Part shown: piece by piece, positions 62,506-64,000 of the stretch
How positions within the stretch are numbered: the stretch's first letter is position 1
How the letters are laid out: every line of letters begins with the position of its first letter
Source of the DNA: JAPPLB01 sp965204095
GTDB lineage: Bacteria; Acidobacteriota; Terriglobia; Bryobacterales; UBA6623
Direction: 5' to 3'
NCBI GenBank assembly: GCA_965204095.1
Contig: OZ241991.1
Location: 248,001-312,000, forward strand
Length of the DNA: 64,000 nt
Made by a program: the position numbers and the translations under genes
The notes under the pieces: generated by a model
The model's input: only the letters and a program-made list of their open reading frames with translations
Told to the model about the DNA's origin: nothing
Databases searched by the model: none

Positions 62506-64000
62506 ATGATCCGACGCAACTTCCTGAAAGCCGGCCTCAGCGCGGGAGCCGCCGCAAGCTCATCAACAGCGGCCTCGGCCGCAACGGAAAAGGCGAGAAA
62601 AAAACCGAACCTCCTCTTCTATCACGACGGCAGACATCCCCTGATCTACATGTATGAGCCGCCGATGCAGAAGGAACAATACGAAGCCGCCGTCGATGAA
62701 CTTGCGGGAACCCCCATTGAAGCCCTCATGTTCTGCCTGGGCGACGGACGCACCGTCCTGCACGACACGAAGGTCGGCGAACTCTGGGGACACAATGTCG
62801 ACCAATGGCCGCACCTCATCTTCCGGCGCGCCCACCAAAACGCCAAACATCTCATCGATAGCGGCAACGATCCTCTGCGCGTCGTCTGCGACCGGGCGCA
62901 CGAGAAAGGGTTGCTCTTCTACCCTACCCTGCTTGTCCAACAAGGAACCCGCGACCGGTCCGTGGATGTACGCGGCTCCGACTTCCGTTTCAACAACCGA
63001 CATCTCGAAATCGGCGCGCGCGGCGACGTCGATCCCGACCACCCCTGTTCCTCATGCCTCGACTTCAAGCATGCCGAGGTCCGCGACGAACGCCTGGCTC
63101 TCATTCAAGAGACGGTCCATCGTTATCCCATCGACGGCTTCGAGCTCCAACTCAACTATCAAGCCTCTTACTTCCATCCCTCCGAGATTGCCGACGGCCG
63201 CGAGATCATGACCGAGTGGATTCGCCGCGTCCGCGACCTCCTCGATGAGAGCGGCCCCGATCGTGAACTCGTCATCCGCATTCCGGCTGATATCGACGCC
63301 TGCCATTCCGTGGGCCTGGACGTTCGGCGATGGATCGCGGACGGCCTAGTGGACGTGGTTGTCGGCGAGACCTTCGGAGGCCCTGAACTCCTCAATCACA
63401 CGAGCGACCTGCGACCCCTCGTCGAAGCCGCCGAAGGAGCAGCAACCCGAGTCCACGCCGCGCTCCACGCTCTCGTCGATTCCGACCGTCTGCACCATGC
63501 AACCAACGAGATGCTCCGCGCGGCCGCCTCGAACTATTGGGCTCAGGGCATCGACGGCTTCTATCTTGCCTATTGGTTCGGATATTGGCCCTACAAAGCG
63601 CCGTTCTACGAGATTCTCCGCGAGATCCCCCATCCCGACATCATGGCGCCCAAGGACAAGACCTACTACATCCCCACCATGACCGGACGCTATCCCGAGC
63701 CGCGTCTCGAGCCCGGACTGACGATGCAGATGCCGACCGATCTCCACGTCAACCAGCCGGTACGCCTGGAACTGCCCATCAGCGACAACCTGCCGCGCTG
63801 GGACCAGACCGGCCGTGTCCACCAAGTCCTGCTGCGTTTCCGCGTCATGAACACGACCGAACTGGACCGCCTCGAATTCAAGCTCAACGGCAAGCCGCTC
63901 CCGGGCCGTCTGCGGCGCACCCTCAACGAGATGTACCGCATGAGCGCCCCGCGCTACCGCACCGGCTCCGGTTACTGGTTCATCTTCAAGCTCGACCGTG
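62506..64000 (+). CDS. Tat-exported TIM-barrel-like (glycosidase-like) protein, C-terminus cut by window edge
   Basis: 498 codons are visible and no stop occurs before the edge. Leader MIRRNFLKAGLSAGAAA. Visible blocks include PNLLFYHDGRHPLIYMYEPP, RVVCDRAHEKGLLFYPTLL, YPIDGFELQLNYQASYFHP, ELVIRIPADIDACHSVGLDVRR in part, and GIDGFYLAYWFGYWPY, which alternate beta-strands and helices as in family-10-like glycosidases. CGAGGTG 6 nt upstream of ATG 62506 supports the start. A C-terminal beta domain begins near residue 420. No catalytic residues assigned with confidence. Confidence 0.8.
   Translation, partial: MIRRNFLKAGLSAGAAASSSTAASAATEKARKKPNLLFYHDGRHPLIYMYEPPMQKEQYEAAVDELAGTPIEALMFCLGDGRTVLHDTKVGELWGHNVDQWPHLIFRRAHQNAKHLIDSGNDPLRVVCDRAHEKGLLFYPTLLVQQGTRDRSVDVRGSDFRFNNRHLEIGARGDVDPDHPCSSCLDFKHAEVRDERLALIQETVHRYPIDGFELQLNYQASYFHPSEIADGREIMTEWIRRVRDLLDESGPDRELVIRIPADIDACHSVGLDVRRWIADGLVDVVVGETFGGPELLNHTSDLRPLVEAAEGAATRVHAALHALVDSDRLHHATNEMLRAAASNYWAQGIDGFYLAYWFGYWPYKAPFYEILREIPHPDIMAPKDKTYYIPTMTGRYPEPRLEPGLTMQMPTDLHVNQPVRLELPISDNLPRWDQTGRVHQVLLRFRVMNTTELDRLEFKLNGKPLPGRLRRTLNEMYRMSAPRYRTGSGYWFIFKLDR

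Overview
The window is bacterial, GC-rich and gene-dense. It has no rRNA, no tRNA that I could see, no CRISPR array and no phage or transposase gene. DUF1501 proteins, a DUF1549/DUF1553 protein with an N-terminal c-type heme motif, secreted sulfatase, BNR-repeat and Gfo/Idh/MocA proteins with twin-arginine leaders, HpcH/HpaI aldolases and a MoxR/VWA gene block together suggest an Acidobacteriota genome of the Bryobacterales/Solibacterales kind, with Planctomycetota as the alternative. That is inference from gene content, not a phylogeny.

Layout. 0-2 kb: a NodU-type carbamoyltransferase and the start of a membrane protein translated from overlapping codons. 2.0-3.5 kb: a repeat-rich gap. 3.5-17.5 kb: eight plus-strand genes, mostly overlapping or closely spaced (DUF4159, VWA/glutamine-amidotransferase-like, caspase-fold protein with Ser in place of the nucleophile Cys, TPR metallopeptidase, MoxR ATPase, DUF58, BatA/VWA, giant DUF4175-like). 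This looks like an envelope-associated MoxR-VWA system. 17.6-24 kb: repeats, a histone-deacetylase-family hydrolase, a radical SAM protein, a fatty acyl-CoA reductase and a lone DUF1501 protein. 24-35 kb: ABC ATPase, DapA-like lyase, zinc ribbon, transport lipoprotein, aldolase plus 2-hydroxyacid dehydrogenase, a DUF1501 and PSD1 pair, hemerythrin and tautomerase. 35-46 kb: BNR protein, a second aldolase, fused E1 alpha-beta dehydrogenase, RraA-like protein, sulfatase, copper amine oxidase and a HypE/AIR-synthase-like protein. 46-55 kb: glgA, trxA, SMP-30 lipoprotein, nagA, a GGDEF protein, an ECHDC3-like protein, ilvE and a HAD phosphatase. 55-64 kb: a LACTB-like serine hydrolase beside a proline dehydrogenase remnant, sialidase-like protein, sodium:solute symporter, a secreted oxidoreductase, an exported ferredoxin-reductase-like flavoprotein, and an unfinished TIM-barrel-like protein running off the end.

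Physiologically the region reads as aerobic heterotrophy on host- or detritus-derived sugars, sulfated glycans and amines. Sialidase-like protein plus symporter, nagA, sulfatase, amine oxidase, aldolases and dehydrogenases could cooperate, but no complete pathway is present.

The most unusual material is non-coding. A 182-207 bp repeat family with 20-bp terminal inverted repeats and RNA-like nested stems occurs three times nearly whole, once as a hybrid whose core is replaced by a 7-bp tandem array, and once as a solo end. There are also two gene relics: a 132-nt copy of the 3' end of the HypE-like gene, about 79% identical and with an in-frame stop, lying under the end of the sulfatase gene; and a C-terminal fragment of proline dehydrogenase.
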